Counted from the stretch's first letter, positions 48,550 through 62,328 are shown. The stretch is DNA of 64,000 nucleotides from Dryas octopetala (GCA_963921425.1 OY992836.1:6587825-6651824); one strand, 5' to 3'. Numbers and translations are program-made. Notes: generated from the letters alone by a model not told the origin.

Positions 48550-49270
48550 CTTTTTATTACTAACAATAGTCTCATATCTTGATGGCCCCAAGATTATCTT
48601 TCACAAAAGTGTATTTGTTCTTATATCCACGCATCATGGAGTGATTTCCTGTCGTATTACCAATGCCTTCCTAATAAGAGATGACAAACATCTATAGGCA
48701 CTACATTGCACAATACTTCATCTTGGTAGGATTTGCTAATAGAAAATGATATTCAACATTTACCTCATTTCCCTTCTTGAACCAGGCAAGTTTGAAGGAT
48801 GATGGGTGCTTCTCAGTTTGTAACTTGAGCTTGTCGACCATCGATCTCTTGTTATACAACGTTCTCATAGCTCCCGCCATCTATGATCACATTACATATC
48901 TTCCCATTAGCAATACACTTGGTGTGACAAATATTGTGGCGCACCTAGTCATCACCATTAATACATGTAGTGTTCATGCTTTGTCGAACAACAATCCCCA
49001 TGATCACTCCATGTAATTTCTTCATTATCTTCTCTGTATTCGTCATAGATAAGACTTGAATCATCTATTTTATAATCTCACAAAAACAAAGCCTCCTCAA
49101 CTAGATGGATGAAACTCATATTCGGGAAATCTGCTTGTGCATGCACAATACCTGAACATTTGTAGCATTTGACCAAACATTGAGGTGTTTAGTCGTGCAG
49201 AACTTGAACCCCTATTGGTTCTATTGCTAGTCTTTTTATCAGAAATGTTGGGGTTGAACTTTTCTTCCAT
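48550..49270 (-). pseudogene. Ty3/gypsy gag-protease remnant
   Basis: Read on the minus strand: a gag C-terminal part with CYKCSGIVHAQADFPN (a zinc-knuckle with altered residues, ~49165), then HTKCIANGKICNVIIDGGSY (48930-48870) including a protease-like D-G-G, then DEVLCNVVPIDVCHLLLGRH (~48700-48640), the usual pre-RT segment. Numerous stops and shifts show it is dead. Reverse transcriptase and LTRs are not seen nearby. Confidence 0.75.
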
Positions 49271-49884
49271 TAAAACCAACTCAAAAGAGTGTTCCCTACA
49301 CTCAGCCCCTACACTCGGCCCTTCAGGCAGTGAAAGGAATTGACATTGTGAGAAAAGGTGAAACTGTCGTCTTAACGTGTTTCGAGACGTTCTAGACGCT
49401 CCGTTAATTGCTAGCTACACTTGTCACGCTCATGAATACCATGTCCACCAGGACCACCACCACAGAGACCTCGCACCATTGGGCTGAAGGCCTTTGTTAC
49501 TTGTTAGTGGTCACCCCTTGAATTGATCGAGTCAGGTCCATAACAGAAACGGACCTCCCGTAGCCCACACACAATGATCACATCTCACCACATTTGTAGA
49601 CCCATGGGCCATGACCCACCCGAATTCTTATGTCCTTTAGCGATGACCTGGCAAAATCAGGCCGGAATTTTGGAGCTCCAGCCCACTGGCCCCACTGACT
49701 TTGCCTTTGATGAAAAAGCAACCTTTAGAATTTGTGCAAGCAGATAAGACCCCAAAACTCAAAACTTTTATAAATAAAAAAAGAAAAAAGAAAAGAAGCG
49801 TTCCCTACAACACAAGTCTACAAGTCTACAAGACTACAATACACTGGTGTAACTCTTTCTCCTCCCCTTCCTCTCTCGCTAATT

Positions 49885-50444
49885 GGTGAGTCAGCTATTA
49901 CTCTCTCTATCTCTCTCTTTGATGATATTTATATTCTGGGTTTTGCTTTTCAACATTACCTCCTCCTTAGGGTTTCTTCAATTTGGCGAAAAATATTTAC
50001 TTCCAAATGTAAATGGAAAAAAGAAAAAAATACTCAGAAAGTAAAACCCACCAAGCGTGTTTCTTGCTGAACAAGGAGTTGGAACACACTGCGTCTTTGC
50101 CTGGTTTATTATAGTTTATTTTATTTTTTTAAATTTGGGTTCAAACTCTGCGTCTTTGCCTGGTCTTTCTTTAATTTTGTATTTTATTTTTCATAGTTTC
50201 CTTTGAATGTTTGAATCATTTATGATATTCCATGTTAATCTGTTTGGATTTTGATCATTGTACCAACATCATCTCTTTTTGTCGAACTCTGATTCAACCG
50301 GGATTTCCATCAAGTCTGCATCATTTGTATCTATAGTCTAGTCAATTTACCGTACTATAATTTTCTCAACTTGTTTTCAGATTATTAACTTATGGGTATT
50401 CTCTTTGGAAGACCTTTGAACTCTCTGCTTTGGATGTTTTGCAG
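49885..50444 (+). other. Probable 5'-UTR intron of ATG13
   Basis: Donor TTG/GTGAGT at 49885 and acceptor TTTTGCAG at 50444 bracket a T-rich stretch. A pyrimidine-rich leader (TTTCTCCTCCCCTTCCTCTC) precedes it. An acceptor at 50380 (TTTTCAG) is an alternative. Confidence 0.5.
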
Positions 50445-50529
50445 TTAAATGCTTTAAGAGTGGAGTCGGGTAGTTCCAGTTGAATTGTTTCTTAAAAGGG
50501 TACGTGCCAATTATATAAACTTTTAGATT

Positions 50530-53500
50530 ATGGCATCTTCTCATGGTAATGCTCACTCTGAAGCAGCAATAATGGAACAAATAATCACTGAATTCTATGC
50601 TAAAAGTCTCCACATAGTTCTTGAAGCGAGGACTCCATATATGTCCTCGCGTAATTATAGCGGTGAACAAGCTTTATCGTCACCATCGTCATCCTCATCA
50701 TCCTCATCAAGTGTGAGGCCTAGGGATAAGTGGTTTAATTTAGCTCTAAAGGAATGTCCTGCTGCGCTGGAGAATCTTGATCTCTGGCACCAGGGCCATC
50801 TTGAACCTATGGTGGTTGATGTGATCTTGGTCCAGAGACCAATTGATTTTGACCCAGTGAATTTTTCACCTAAAAGGGATCTTGTTAGGAACTTGTCATT
50901 GAAAGAGCGGTATCCATTTTGTTGGAATTATGAGCAGGAAGAATTTGGGTGTGAGGCAAAGAGTGAAAAGATTATAGAGAGATGGGTAGTGCAGTATGAG
51001 AGTCGAAAGATTAGAGATAAAAAGTCAGGGAGCAGGAGGTCGAGCAGTAGTACTTTGCAAACATTGTATAAGAAATCAATATTACTTTTGAGGTCTTTGT
51101 ATGCCACTGTTAGGCTTTTACCTGCTTACAAAATTTATCGTGACCTCAATTCGTCTGGTCAAATTCGGCCATTTACTCTTGCTCACCGGGTAGCCTCTTT
51201 TTCTGAGCCCTTCACTCGTAGAGAAGAGGCTGAGATGCAGAGGTTTGGGTTCACCCCTGTGGATACGGTTTGTGGTAGGCTTTGCCTTTCCGTATTGTAT
51301 TGTTCATCACTTTCAGATGTAAGCTCTGAACCATCAACTCCTATGTCTCCACAAGTTATACCAGACTATGTTGGGAGCCCATTGACAGACCCACTTAGAA
51401 GGTTCCCATCACTGCCTGTGGCAGGATCAGCATCACATGCCATCCCATCGTCCTCGTCATTCTCAAGGCGGCATAGTTGGAGTTATGACCATTATAGAGC
51501 TTCACCACCTTCAGTTTCTTTCTCACCGTCACCTACACACTCAGAACTACATGCTTCAACTTCTAACCCAAGTTCTCGTCACTTGCCACCTCATCCACCT
51601 GAAACATCTCTTGTCCATAAGAAGGATACAAGATTTGATGAGTATTGTCCTTCACCTGCTGTTTCTCCCTCACCATCCCCCTCTGCCTCTCCATCATTGC
51701 CAATCTTTATTCCTGCTAGTAATCTTTCAAAGCCTCTTTTACAATCAGAGAGTGGACCATTCAGCGTACCGACGGATGAACTTGCTAATTCCCCTGCATT
51801 GTCCAACAAGCTAAATTTGCCTCCATCTCTTCCCCTTAAAGGTAGAAAATTTGCTACTTTTAAGACTGATAAAACTACGGATTTTATCCAGGCTGGCACT
51901 GCAGTTGAGAAGGTATGGTACATGTCATCTTAGTGAACTTTTCCTTTGAATTTTGTTTGCTTTGTTTAGTATTTTTTCTTGAACTGTAGTTGTTCTCTCT
52001 TGGGAAAGAGGAGACTAGACAATATTCTGGGGTGAAGATATCATCCATCAGCTCACCGCAGATATCCTTTTCCAGAAGCTCCAGTAGGTCTTTCCCCGAT
52101 GATTTTGATGATTCTGAGTTTCCTTGCCCATTTGATGTGGATTATGATGATGGGACAGATCCAGGTAGCAGGTAAGATGCAAAATTTATCAAGTAAATAT
52201 AGCACATTCGAATTACTTCTGTTTTTGCAAGTATTTTACATAAGCTGTTCCACTTGCTTTGTTATACTCATTAGTGTCTCTGTGCGGTTACTTTTGATTG
52301 TTGTATGTTTTTACATGAGTTGTAAGCCAAAGAGTTGATTATGTCAAAACTATAAAGGAGCAAGACATGGTAGCTGCACACTGTCAACATGCTTGCTCCA
52401 TGCAGTGGTCATAGCTCATAAAAGTTTTGTGAGATTCGTTGGTCAGAATTAAGAAGGAAACATGCTACAGATAATTTATTTATTTTCTGTCTCTTAGTAG
52501 GTTATGCACTTAATAGACAAGTGACTCAAGGTTGACACACTATCATAATGTGCTCCACCATGCCTGGTAGATGCATGGGTGCCCATTTGATTGGAAGTCC
52601 TTGAAGGCTTGAAGTGGTTTGGGACCTATTTGCAATAAATAAGATATGCTTGCCAAATGCAGGAGGCCCCCCTTGGCTGATGCAGGAGGCCCCCCTTGCT
52701 TTGTTTAGTATTTTTTCTTGAACTGTAGCTTATGAAATCAAGGACGGAACGTAGATAGATGAGTTCTAGGGTTTAGGAGCCCAAAAGAAACTGTCAAATC
52801 TGAATTATCAGAAAAATATAATGCATAAAACTGTCTATTACAACTTAAGCCTTTAGCTTATATAGGGAAACATAAACCTAAGATGACTAGGAAAGCATAA
52901 ACCTAAACTTACTAGGAAAACATAAAACTTAGTTAACTAGGAAAGCATAAAGGTAAATCCATCTAATAACCAAGAAACTAGACTCCTAATCAAGCTAGGA
53001 ACTGAAAATTGGAAAGCTACTAAATTTTGCTAAATTCTAGAAACCCTAGCAGATGCTCCTGTATCATTGGCTGTTGTGCTTTATTCTCCTTTCCTCCTTT
53101 TTCATCCACGGGGCATGATATTAGCTTATGTAGTAGAAATGCTTTCTATGGAGTAAAAAGCATGATTTTTTGTTAGCTAGTTGTATACTGAACCTTATAA
53201 GGTTTAGCTGTCTAGAACTTGACTGTTTGCAATTTCAATTGGCTGAAAATTAGCACCCTATTTTGGGCAGAGGATTATTAGAAATCCCATATTAATAAGA
53301 ATCCTGCTTTCCATAGATTGAATATAGATTCAATGAAAACTATAACACTTTTGCGTTCTTGCTCAAAATGGGGGAAATATAGAAACATTTAGAAACCACC
53401 GAATAACGCTGACCTTCCCTACGTTGTCAGAAATATTGCCATGCCCTCCCATGATTGAGGTCAGCACCAGAAAACTGCCACTTCAGAAAATGGAATGATC

Positions 53501-53895
53501 ATTGTAGACTTGAAATTAAATAGAGTTAGCTTAATTGAACTGTTGTTTTTAGATTTTACTTTCAATTAGTTGCATATAAAACGGTCTGTATTTTTGCCTG
53601 AAAGTAAGAAAAATATAGTCCAATGTTTGGTTTGAACTTAAATATTGAATGGGGATGGTGGGAGGTTGAAGACTTGAAGTTGTACTCTTACCATGCTCTT
53701 TAAGAAGGCAAGTTCATCCCATAGATTTATAGTATCATTTACAACCAAGGTAACTGATACTACTGGAAAGCTCAGAATAAGTTTCTTGTATAAAGTTCAT
53801 GGTCTTATAGTTTAATTTTTTTTTTTCAGCTGGTATATATAATATAAATATGAAATTGAAAGTCAAACTGTATGTTAAACCAACTGAAAAGGGTT

Positions 53896-53939
<44 letters not shown>

Positions 53940-56555
53940 AATATATATCTATAATAATATATTTGTAGATATATGTATGCATGTATGCACATATGTATAT
54001 AGGATGATCATAATATCCCATTGTGGCCGCATGTCTAATTAAAAATGTTATTGAAATTCCTTTGATGCTATTTCTGTGTAATTGAATACACATTTACTAT
54101 TGAGTGATACTGATTGATGCATGATTAACTGTTTGAAATATTAATTTGTTGGGGAAGGATGTGATATTGTGATGTATGCAGAATTTTCCTTCCCTTTTTC
54201 AGTAGACTGCTTCATCCAAAATTCAAATGTTCTGTTTAGGTTTTAGTCCCACCTGTCCCTCTTCACTCTGAGTTCTGATAAACTTTGATCAAGTCCAGCT
54301 AGTTGTCTGTTCTTAATTGACTAGCCGAAGTAATTTCCTTATGAATCGATGTGGTTTTGGGGAAGTTGGCTCTTAAAATTTCTGGAATTTATTTAGGCTC
54401 CATTGCTCCAAACTTGTTCTAGTTTGTTTTCATTATACATCAATAATGTTTATGACAGTAATTATTTGTTTTTAGAGGTTAGTTCCGTAAATAGTCCAAC
54501 TTTCTGGGACTTTAAAAACTACTGTTAGGAATTTCTCTAATACCTGCATATCTAATGTGTAGTGAATGTGTTAAGCAAATATATTTACTTGAAATGAGAT
54601 CCTCTGTTTGTATTTTTTGTATTGATGCTGTGCTTATGACCAAATCAATGTTGTTTTTCACATGTTCAAGCATATTAGTTGGTTGAGGCCAATGAATGCA
54701 TTGGATAATGGATTTCTAGTGACGGGGAAGCTTCCAGTAAATGAGAGGTTGAGAGGCTGTTAGATTGACAGGATGTTTCCTGGTGGGAACAAGTAGAAGT
54801 TTGACTAAAAGAGAAGGGCAAAAACTATATGCAAAATGAATGAAATATTTGATGGACATATATCTATTTTTTTTTACTATTACCCTTTCCAACCGTCACA
54901 TCACATATGGCAAGGAAATTGATTTCTAAATGTGAGGCTTTGTGAATTGAGACATGACAAGCATGAAGTCTTAGTTATGAAATGGAAAGTATTCAAATAC
55001 AGATGTGGATAGCTTGACCAGGACCCTTGGTAGGTTAATAACAGACCAGATAATTGCAATTATTCTGACCAATTCATGCAAATTGTGGCACAGCTGGGAT
55101 GGGAAATGATTTGTCAGTGTGAAATATCTTGCCACAAGTGTGTTTGGACCTAGTTTGGCCTGTGGTTGTTTGAATTATGATAGTTACAAATATGTGATGA
55201 TGAATCTAGAGACAGAATTGGTGAGGAGGTTTCTTTTCAAAAAAAAAAAAAAATTGGCTAGGAGTTTGGTAATGGTGATTCATGAGGGGTCTTTATTATT
55301 CTGTGGCCTTGCTAGGCATCATTGTGAATTAATGGCAGGATATTTTTACATAACTTCTATACTTTGGAAATTATGGGAATCTAATTATTAGCAGTTGTGA
55401 GATTGTTCTTTGTTAAACAATGTTTCAATAGGTATGTATTTTATCAAGAAGAGAGATGGAAAATAAGGTAACACCTTGATCTGGTTTTCTTCTTTTATGA
55501 TATGCATCTAGAATAAGTTTCCTGATGTGATGGTTGTGAATTATGGTCAAAATGCTACATGATAGGAAAAGATTGCTAGTACCATATGGAGAAATTATGT
55601 ACCATTAATTTAGCTAGCTTGAAAGAAGAATTGAGGAAGTTCTCCAGAAGTCCTGGATTTCATGATTTCTATCAATGGATGTGGGGCTCTTTTGCATCAC
55701 ATAAACCTGATCTTTGGGTATATCCTGCCAAGCGGTCAATATAGTATGAGTCTGCCGAATAATTTTCTAAATGAGAGAAGCAATGGATTAGGGATTATCG
55801 GTAGAGAAATGACTCCATGTTATGTATTCATCCTTTGTCTGCTATGGTGTTAAATGCCATATATGAATTGATAGCTTGATAATGTTTGCATGGGGCTACT
55901 AAGAGTAATCTTGTTTTTTAGTCTTCACTTGATAATGATATCGAGCATTATTAAAGAAATCCATCTCAAGCATCGAAGTTCTCATTCATATTAAACCATT
56001 TTTGAGGTGATTTTTGCTGATATAAGGCCTCTGTCATTGTGTTATTTGCATCTGGTGTCTGCGTGGTCATAAAGTTCAATGTGAGTCTTAATCCATGATT
56101 CTCTTGATTACCTGTGAAATGCATTTGTGGCTTTCCAATCTGTAAATTCAGTCTCCTAATGTGAAGTGACCTTTGTGCTGCCTCTCAGACCTGAATCTTT
56201 TGATCAGAAAGTATCTCAATGCGAGCCACATGAGCCTGGAGGACTGTTTCCAATCAAAAAATCCCAAGATGCTGCTGTTGGTGCGCTCGTACGGATGCTA
56301 AGAAAAGCCCCACCTCTCCGCCAAGATATCTCAAATTCAGTAAATTTGTCCAGGCCTGAAACCTGCAGCAACAGTGTCCAAGAGCCTAATCAGTCCTCTG
56401 GGGGTCAGGCATCAGTTCAGCGTGCTGATTCCTCAAGTGTCATTTCTTCAGGGCTCATAACATCAAAAACTACAGCTGATGCATTAGAAGAGCTCCAGGG
56501 TTACAGGGAGATGAAAAACTTGCTACTTGGGCAAGGTAGTAAGGCTCACATGTAG
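50530..56555 (+). CDS. ATG13: Autophagy-related protein 13 (three coding exons)
   Basis: Exons 50530-51912, 51990-52171 and 56189-56555 join in frame (1932 nt, 643 aa), close to the known plant size of ~600-625 aa. ATG13 is the regulatory subunit of the ATG1/ULK kinase complex that starts autophagy under nutrient limitation through TOR signalling. Residues ~17-260 form the HORMA-type domain (EQIITEFYAKSLHIVLEART ... WFNLALKECPAALENLDLW ... LLPAYKIYRDL ... FGFTPVDTVCGRLCLSVLYC). The middle is long, Ser/Pro-rich and presumably disordered and phosphorylated. Exon 2 encodes an acidic FPDDFDDSEFPCPFDVDYDD stretch. Exon 3 has KSQDAAVGALVRMLRKAPPL, a plant-conserved segment. Splice borders are AAG/GTATGG..TAG, AG/GTAAGA..CTCTCAG. 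The second intron is 4.0 kb and holds repeats. Confidence 0.95.
52696..52728 (+). repeat. Copy of ATG13 intron-1 acceptor inside intron 2
   Basis: The 33 bases from TTGCTTTGTTTAGTATTTTT to AACTGTAG are identical to 51957-51989, the 3' end of intron 1. A short direct repeat TGCAGGAGGCCCCCCTT occurs twice just before it (52659-52697). Confidence 0.85.
53899..53938. repeat. (CT)n microsatellite in ATG13 intron 2
   Basis: About 19-20 CT units followed by an AT-rich run. Useful only as a marker; the Glu/Arg frame opposite is not a gene. Confidence 0.95.
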
Positions 56556-57105
56556 TCCAATTATGCTTCTGCAGCCTTTTTGAGCATATGTACAGAATTT
56601 GGTTTGAGTGGTCGTTTCATGCTATATGGCTAAAAGAACTAATTTTTTTTTTTTCATCCATTTTGTACATATATATATATATATGGAAAAAAATTGAAAA
56701 TACAATTTTACGGACAATGTTCATAATTTCATTGGAGGTTTGGCTTACTATCTCCTAATGCAGCTATGCTCATAATCATAAATTCATAATGCTTGTACAG
56801 TTGTACCATGTTTTTCTAGGTAATTGTGAAGTACTTAAAAAGGTTAGCTTATTGGCGGCGTAGTTGGTTTTTTTTTTTTTGGTTCTGATATAATTGTTTT
56901 ATTTAGTTTTCTGTGCTTTTGCTTAATCATTAACAAGCAAGAACAACATGGATTCTTAATCAGAGTCCCAAAAAAAAAAACATGGATTCCCAATCTTTGT
57001 TGGTTAAGCATATCTTTCTATGACAGCATTTAGCCTCGTTCATTCTTATTGTGCATTTAAAATTAATTTTTCATAATTAAATCTAATTTAAACATAGTTT
57101 TATCT

Positions 57106-58187
57106 AAGGGTTTAAATTTTGAAATTTTTGGCGAAATTTCGATCTTAGGGGGGTCGAAATCAAAATACATAATCGTCAATTTTTCGTGATAATTTCGCCC
57201 GAAATTTCGTCGAAATCCTTGAAATTTTGACAAAATTTTCGACGGGTGAGATCGAGGGAGAAAGAGAGGGCGGTGGTAGGGGCGGCATGGGGGAGATGAG
57301 GGAGAAAGAGATAGAGGGAGGAAGAGATGAGAGACTGGAAGCAATTGGTTTCTGGTGGGTTTCAGCGGCAAGGAGCGGCGGTAGGGGGAGATGAGGGAGA
57401 AAAAGGTGAGGGTGGGTTGGTGATGGAGATGCAGAGAGAGAAAGATAGAGGAATAAGAGTGAGTGAGAGAGAGAGGCAGCGAAGAAGGAGAAGAAGAAAT
57501 CAGAAGAAAGAAAAGGAGAAATAGAGAAAAGGAGAGCCACGGGGAAAGAAAAGGAAATGAAGAAAAAAAAAAAAAAAAAGGTTTCCTTTTGATCAGGGTT
57601 TGGGGTTTTTGGGCAATTTGAAAGAAAAAAAATGATTTGGGGTCTCGTTTGGCCGTTTTAGGGTTTCGTTTAGTTGTTTTTAAACATTAAACTAGTAAAC
57701 TCTAATACATTTTTATCTAAAAAATAATTAAAAATACCCTAAAGGATCTAAACCCTAATATCCTATACGATATCTTAAACAATATAGAGTATAGATTATA
57801 AAGTATATAGGGTTTAGTGTATAGATTATAAAGTATAAAAAATATTAGGGTATATAGGGTTTAATATTAGGATTTAGTGTATAGATTATAGAGTATAAAT
57901 AATATATTAATTTCATTTATTTATTATACTAATTTTATTTAACAGTATTTGTCTTCAGCGTGCATTATATTCATCTTATATCACATAAAACTTACTATAT
58001 AATTTGGTTTCTTTAATATTTTTTATCAATGTAGTAGATAATATGTTAAATAAACATATGGTAAAGTTTCATTCAAAATTTTCGTATTTTGATAGTAATT
58101 TTCGTCGTTTCCGTATAATTTATGTCGAAATTTAAAAATCTTCAAAATTTCCATCAAAATTTTTTCGAAACCCGAAATTTTATTTCT
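57106..58187. mobile_element. Non-autonomous DNA element with GAAATTTCG motifs
   Basis: The 11-mer TAGTTTTATCT flanks both sides exactly (57095-57105, 58188-58198). GAAATTTCG / CGAAATTT motifs are dense at both ends in opposite orientation, forming weak inverted ends. The centre has a purine-rich block (57245-57570). No transposase. The 8-11 bp duplication fits hAT or Mutator. Confidence 0.8.
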
Positions 58188-58199
58188 TAGTTTTATCTT

Positions 58200-59385
58200 G
58201 GAAGCTGTACTTTGCACTCCAAAATAATTATTTGCACCTTTATTGTGTGAGCATATCAAAGAATATGAGAGGATAGTTTTGGAATGCATTTTTCAATTCC
58301 ATTGCAACTGAAGATGAAATATGATCATCCTTCTATTTGTTTATGTCTGAGTCACATGATTAGGCTATGAATTTATTCTATGCCAAAACCTCAATGCGAC
58401 CATATGTCTAAACTTTTCGTATGTGATTCAATGAGATAATTAGAAGCTCCTTTAGTGCTACTACGTACTTTGTGCAACGATTTTTTTATGGTTAGAGAGT
58501 GTCCTCATAGCTCACCATCAAAGTGTAGCTATCAAACATTATACAAATATGAAATATGGTGTCACATGTCTGAGTACTAGCTAGTTTTATATATCATTGA
58601 AATATAGAATGTGTTAGCCTTTTGTATGGATTTGTCAATGTCTAATCGACAATCCTCTTGACCCAAACCGTTTAGGAACTAAATTTGGGAGTGATGACGG
58701 TCTAGAAACATCTAACACTTTTAGACCACCTCCACTTGTATTAATTCATCCATGGACTGTATTCATACGTACGTTGGCCCATTCATTATATGAGTAATAA
58801 TGATTCACGTAAATGATAAACCCCAACTCAATCATAATTAAATGATTGATTTTAGGGTACTATACCTTCATTTGACGACACATCACATGAGTGGAAAATA
58901 AAGTACAAACAATGTCATTTTCATAGAACTCGCTCATTCTACGAACCAAACATGAACTTAACATTTTTCTTTATTCACTCCCCTTTTCTCTCCTGATTGG
59001 ACTCATTCTTATAACTTTGCCCACAAAGTCAAAGTGCCATATGTTGGTCAAAATTCGGGATTTTTTTTTTGGACAAAATATGCATCCTACATTCCTACTC
59101 AGTTTTCGACGACCGGGGGGGTTACCCCTAAGCTGAGTCTAATTTTTCATGTGATTAAAAAAGAAAGTCAACCTAATTATAAGTGCTGGCTTTTAATTTC
59201 TGAGTAATTTGTCAAAGGGAAATTAACATAATAAAACTTGTATGTATGATGAGTACCAATAATAAGATAAAACTAACTACAAGAAGTATAATAAAAAAGC
59301 TGAATAACAATATCATGATTAATGGAAAAAAAAATAAAAAATTATGGTTTGTAAAAGTAACAGAAACAGAGAGTAAAACATCATC
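58200..59385. other. Intergenic, no gene seen
   Basis: AT-rich DNA downstream of the ERF gene. The frame at 59212-59637 is antisense shadow of the ERF C-terminal exon. Confidence 0.5.
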
Positions 59386-59389
59386 ATCA

Positions 59390-60768
59390 TCATCTTGAGG
59401 AATTAGGAGCACTATAATGATGAGCAGAGGTGGAGCATTGCTGCTGTAGTGGAAAATCAGCTGCAGCAGGAATCTGAGCCGTTGATGGTCTGATCTGAAG
59501 CGATGACTGAGGAGACCTGAAAAATGAAGAAAAGGCTGGTGGGGGTGGCGAATTAGAAGAAGCAGAGGAGGCAGCAAATGAAGAAGAAGAAGAAGATGGA
59601 GTTGAAGACGACGAAGACGACAAAAGCATCTGGTCATAAAGACTCATGGGAGAGCGTTGCAAATGGTGGAGTGGTGAAAATTGAATAGGAGAGTGATGAT
59701 GAGTTGGAGGATCCGAAATGGTCAATTGGGTCGGAGTCGATGATGATCGGAGTCTGACGTTTTCAGGGAAGTTTAGTTTGGCCTTGTTGCCTCGGAAACG
59801 AAGGGCAGCTTCGTCGTAGGCTTGGGCAGCTGCTTCTGCTGTTTCAAATGTGCCCAACCAAACTCGGGCAGCCTTGAAGGGGTCTCTTATCTCAGCTGCC
59901 CATTTGCCCCATGGCCTTTGTCTCACTCCTCTGTATTTTCTCCTTACTGATGCTTCTGCTGCTATTTGGGGTGCTACCACTACTCTGTATTCATATTCTG
60001 CTTGTATTTCTGGTCTGCTGTTTGTCATTGTACTTAAGCCTCCTGAAGATCGTTGTTGCCAACAAATTAATTAACAAGGATATATATATATATGAAACGT
60101 AACCCAGCTTTTAATTTTATTTATTTTGGGCTACGTACTCAACTTGTTAACTTCATCTAACCAACTAACCATTAGCTAGCTAGTTTTAACTTTTAATACT
60201 ACTTTTCGATCTCCACAAATTCGAAGAAATTGAAGCGTATACGATTCTATTTCAATCATGAATCAGAAGTACTAGATTCTTTGTACCGAGTCAGCAATTA
60301 CGTACCTGCAATAACAGAAGATGAACCCTGCTGTGGGAATTCACCAAAAGCTGCACAAAGCCTGGTAACTGACTCTGTAGTTGTAGCACCTCCTTTTTCT
60401 TGTCGACCTCTCTTATTTCCAACGGTGCTAGTAGTACTAGTAGTACCACTACCCCATGAATGATCTGATTCTGAGCTAGACGTTGTTATTATGTTCGATG
60501 AAGAAATTTTGAAAATACTAATATCATGTTCATGATCATCAAGATGATGATCAGATTCTTCATGATGGTGATGATGATGATCATCACCATATTCCCCAGT
60601 GACCACATGCGTCAAAGCCGAAACCATGGCGGACATCTCTCTCTCCCTATCCAACCGCAACAGCAGCATTGACGGCAACGACGATGATATTCCACTACCA
60701 CCACCCCTACGGTGCTGTTGTTGTTGCCGCGCGGCAGCAGATTCTTCTTTGTCTCTGGAATTCGCCAC
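59390..60768 (-). CDS. ERF/AP2 transcription factor, ABR1/ERF110-like (group X)
   Basis: Minus-strand exons 60768-60306 and 60042-59390 join in phase 1 (CAG/GTACGT..CTTCAG/GAGG), giving 1116 nt, 371 aa. Exon 1 encodes a Gln/His/Ser-rich region with the [11 protein letters not shown] motif typical of the ABR1/ERF110 group, and a His/Asp-rich stretch. Exon 2 has one AP2/ERF domain (~residues 189-248: [20 protein letters not shown] ... [20 protein letters not shown]). The Ala and Asp in WAAEIRD mark ERF rather than DREB type, so GCC-box binding is expected. The C-terminus is Ser/Pro-rich. Group X members act in stress, wounding and ABA responses (family knowledge). A TATA box lies ~200 bp upstream. 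Confidence 0.93.
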
Positions 60769-60963
60769 CTTTACTTAATTTAGCGCCCCCACACATATAT
60801 AAAATCCCACACGTCCTTAAATACACACACGTGCGTACCAATTCTGGTCAAGGAAATTACTAGTACGACGACGTTGAAGACCCACCACCAATTGAGCTTT
60901 AATTCCTTTGAACCTAAATATGAAATTGAATCAGCTACCTAGGGAGGAGGGACTAGGGAGCTG

Positions 60964-60976
60964 TATTTATATATAT
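60964..60976 (-). promoter_or_regulatory. TATA box of ERF gene
   Basis: On the minus strand TATATATAAATA, ~196-208 bp before the start codon, implying a leader of about 165 nt. Confidence 0.55.
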
Positions 60977-60989
60977 GGGATTAAATTAA

Positions 60990-62319
60990 ACACCGCCATA
61001 AGACAAACGAGGTCGGTACGTACGTGTTAATTGGTCACCACCTTCAACCAAATCCAATGCATATAATATAATGTAATAATATTGACATATCAAAAATAAA
61101 TTAATAGAATAATGGTTCGCAAAAATTCCAAAGGAGGTGGTGGGGGGGTTAAGTCGTACGTCTGAACGTATGAGTGAAAACTATATCAGATATGACGCTT
61201 TCCAATGCTTAGTCGGTTTTGGGATTTTGGGGGCCGACATCAAAAGCCGTATACCATTGGCATAGATTCTCAGTCTGTACTTTTTGTTTTTTTCCCTTTT
61301 CGGTGGACATAGATTTTCAGTCAAAGTAAAACATTTCTTAAACATATAGATATCATCGCATCACCGGTACATATTCGATCAATGTAAACATGCAAACGTG
61401 TTAGGGAGCACTTAGCAATAATTTTTTAAAACAGGTGAGTGCTGCAAATAGTGTTTGGTGCTGTTTTTTCCGTCATGTTTTGAGGATATATCTTGATGAG
61501 TTCACTTTATCCAGAATATATAATGTACTTGATAAAAGTGTTATATTAGAATATAATTTTATTCAAAATCTTAGAGCTAAATCATAATATAAACGTCGGA
61601 AAATTAATATCAAGTGTTTGGTATTGCAAAATTTTACACTACAAAACGCTCGACATTAGATGTGAACGGGTGACTTGAATGAGACTTATCACTAGTAATT
61701 ACTAAAATATATATTAAAACTGATTTCTTTTTTTTCTTTTTTTTTACCAAAAACAAAAGAAAAAAGAGTAACTTTTAAAAAAAAAATTCTCAATTTGATA
61801 TAAAATGAATAAGCATCTACTTTATGTATAATAGTGACAAGATGTTTGGATGATTGGATCCGTCCTATTATACAGACTTTGCACATAGGAATAGGATCCG
61901 TTGTAGGATAAATTGAAGCACAAATCGTTGCATATATCGGAACCAGTTTTCAGTTTCATTACATGCTGGCAAATTAAATATGAACTCGAAAAAATCAATC
62001 TATTTTTAAGCAAAAAATTCCTCTGAGTCATCCAACACGCCATCGCATCATTTGTAATTGGTATCTACAAGTCAGCACGTTTCTTAATAACCAAAAACAG
62101 GATGTTTTCTAATTGGTATCTACTAGTCAATATATTACTGAGTGTATAGGTACCATATCTTTAATTGAGGATCAACATCACATGAAATACAAGGCTCAAG
62201 AAGGTCTACTATGTGCTCGTCAACATCACATACAAAAATCTCACTATCGAAGTTGACGCGTTACAAGCTCAAGGCCACTCGATCTCTCCAGACTCCATTG
62301 CTTATGAAATACACACATC
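60990..62319. other. Upstream region of ERF gene, no other gene
   Basis: No supported gene. The frames near 61692-62043 are AT-rich chance frames. Confidence 0.45.
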
Positions 62320-62328
62320 AAGTTCTCT

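Noticed and set aside
55119-55853. Frames at 55119-55391 and 55662-55853
   Set aside because: They lie in the 4-kb ATG13 intron 2 and have no family similarity or splice support.
59212-59637. Leu/His-rich 141-aa frame
   Set aside because: Out-of-frame reading of the ERF C-terminal exon and its downstream sequence.
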